NCBI GenBank assembly: GCA_934196725.1
Contig: CAKPWR010000081.1
Span: 1 to 8,780 of the forward strand
DNA: 8,780 nt
Reading direction: 5' to 3'
Origin: an uncultured Prevotella sp.
Lineage (GTDB): Bacteria; Bacteroidota; Bacteroidia; Bacteroidales; Bacteroidaceae
Shown here: positions 6,623-8,780 of the stretch, piece after piece
Numbering within the stretch: the stretch's first letter is position 1
Layout: each line of letters begins with the position of its first letter
Program-made: the position numbers and the translations under genes
Notes under the pieces: generated by a model
Database searches by the model: none
Told to the model about the DNA's origin: nothing
Seen by the model: only the letters and a program-made list of their open reading frames with translations

Positions 6623-6654
6623 CAAAGTTACAAAAAAAGTCAATTCACTCCAAA
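6623..6654 (-). promoter_or_regulatory. Consensus promoter for the candidate small RNA
   Basis: On the minus strand TTTG (6654-6651), a 20-nt spacer and TAACTTTG (6630-6623) match the consensus exactly. It lies just downstream of the groL terminator and about 225 bp before the next protein gene, which has its own promoter. Confidence 0.7.
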
Positions 6655-6695
6655 TAAATTTGCGATTTTTTGCATCTTTAAAACTAAAAAAACAC

Positions 6696-6732
6696 AAAAA
6701 TAGGGGTAATTCCTTGAAAATCACCCCTATTT
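6696..6732 (-). terminator. Rho-independent terminator of groL
   Basis: A perfect 10-bp stem AAATAGGGGT/ACCCCTATTT (6698-6707 with 6723-6732) is followed on the minus strand by a T-rich tract interrupted by GTG. It lies 66 bp beyond the groL stop and closes the groES-groL transcript. Confidence 0.9.
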
Positions 6733-6746
6733 GTTATTTTTACTTT

Positions 6747-6786
6747 GCAAAACAGCATGCTTACAATATGCTTTGTTTGCGCAAAC
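6747..6786 (-). other. Imperfect hairpin and 12-bp palindrome in the groL 3' UTR
   Basis: Between the groL stop and its terminator, AGCAT/ATGCT extended by bulged pairing (6747-6780) can form a hairpin. It overlaps a perfect palindrome GTTTGCGCAAAC (6775-6786). There is no T-run of its own. It may be a second 3' structure protecting the mRNA; function is unknown. Confidence 0.4.
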
Positions 6787-6797
6787 CAATCTATTTT

Positions 6798-8471
<1,674 letters not shown>

Positions 8472-8484
8472 TTAAAACAAAGCA

Positions 8485-8521
8485 ATTGAGTTCTTCACTC
8501 TTCGTTCTTCACTCTTCACTT
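8485..8521. repeat. 37-bp dispersed heptamer element, copy B (groES-groL spacer)
   Basis: This segment is identical to 3790-3826 except for one base (8490 G versus A). It begins 4 bp after the groES stop codon and holds four heptamers, TTCACTC TTCGTTC TTCACTC TTCACTT (8494-8521). In both places the element lies directly after one minus-strand gene and before the next. Confidence 0.92.
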
Positions 8522-8525
8522 ATTC

Positions 8526-8780
8526 TTACTCTTCCACTACAGCGAGTACGTCGCTCTGACGCATCATCATATACTTAGTACCATCAAATTCCAATTCAGT
8601 ACCAGCATACTTACCGTAGAGAACGGTATCGCCTTCCTTGAGAATCATCTCTTCATCCTTAGTACCCTTGCCTGTAGCAACGACCTTACCACGCTGTGGC
8701 TTTTCCTTTGCTGTATCAGGGATAATGATTCCACCTACTTTTTCTTCAGCTGGTGCAGGAAGTACCAGCACTCTGTCTGC
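8526..8780 (-). CDS. groES: Co-chaperonin GroES (10 kDa), missing its first residues
   Basis: GroES is the heptameric lid of the GroEL chamber. The 84 visible residues begin [35 protein letters not shown] at the right edge. They include the mobile loop (about [17 protein letters not shown]) that contacts GroEL, the roof and core strands [31 protein letters not shown], and end VVEE. Compared with the usual N-terminus (M-x-I-K-P-L-A-D-R-V), only about six residues lie beyond the window. A GTG at 8771 is an internal valine codon, not the start. A second in-frame stop follows two codons after the TAA at 8526. It is first in the groES-groL operon, with groL 99 bp downstream. Confidence 0.96.
   Translation of the reverse strand, partial: ADRVLVLPAPAEEKVGGIIIPDTAKEKPQRGKVVATGKGTKDEEMILKEGDTVLYGKYAGTELEFDGTKYMMMRQSDVLAVVEE

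Noticed and set aside
6506..6724. 72-codon minus-strand ORF (MIFKELPLFLC...)
   Set aside because: Its start lies inside the groL terminator and it runs through the -33/-7 promoter of the next transcript; codon use is unlike a gene. The downstream part is better read as a non-coding RNA.
8526..8771. groES starting at the GTG at 8771
   Set aside because: The frame continues to the window edge with A-D-R before this valine, matching the conserved KPLADRV N-terminus of GroES.

Overview
The window looks like chromosomal DNA from a Bacteroidota bacterium, most likely a Prevotella/Segatella-type member of the Bacteroidales. This rests on protein character (GAPDH, GroEL ending GMGGMM, GuaA, a sugar kinase fused to a RapZ C-terminal domain), weak or absent Shine-Dalgarno sequences, and five promoter matches to the Bacteroidetes consensus TTTG-N19/20-TAnnTTTG. 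The genus is an inference; no rRNA gene is present to settle it.

Layout from left to right. At 1-68 is the first 22 codons of miaA (minus), with its own promoter. Next is gap (181-1212, minus) with a strong terminator at 113-150. A 395-bp divergent intergenic region then holds the gap promoter and a 17-bp tandem duplication. mscL (1608-2036) is the only plus-strand gene and converges on guaA (2078-3688, minus) through a shared bidirectional terminator. Upstream of guaA lies an unusual array of 7-bp repeats. Then come a MurU-like nucleotidyltransferase (3837-4577, minus), a promoter embedded in a perfect 12-bp inverted repeat, a 515-aa AmgK-like kinase/RapZ-C fusion (4657-6204, minus), and a 71-aa two-helix membrane protein whose end overlaps the kinase start. 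A 400-bp intergenic region follows with what looks like a complete small-RNA gene (promoter, GUGA-capped hairpin, terminator). The window ends with groL (6798-8426, minus) and a 5'-truncated groES (8526-8780, minus).

Most genes are housekeeping: glycolysis, GMP synthesis, protein folding, tRNA modification and osmotic protection. The kinase and nucleotidyltransferase together fit the AmgK-MurU route that returns N-acetylmuramic acid to UDP-MurNAc, bypassing de novo synthesis. The RapZ-type domain on the kinase belongs to a family that in E. coli senses glucosamine-6-phosphate and binds RNA, so it may be a built-in regulatory module.

The least explained parts are non-coding. They are a 37-bp heptamer-based element present in near-identical copies before both guaA and groL, the candidate sRNA at about 6442-6619, the inverted repeat around the nucleotidyltransferase promoter, and two promoters whose -7 boxes end only 4 nt before a start codon.
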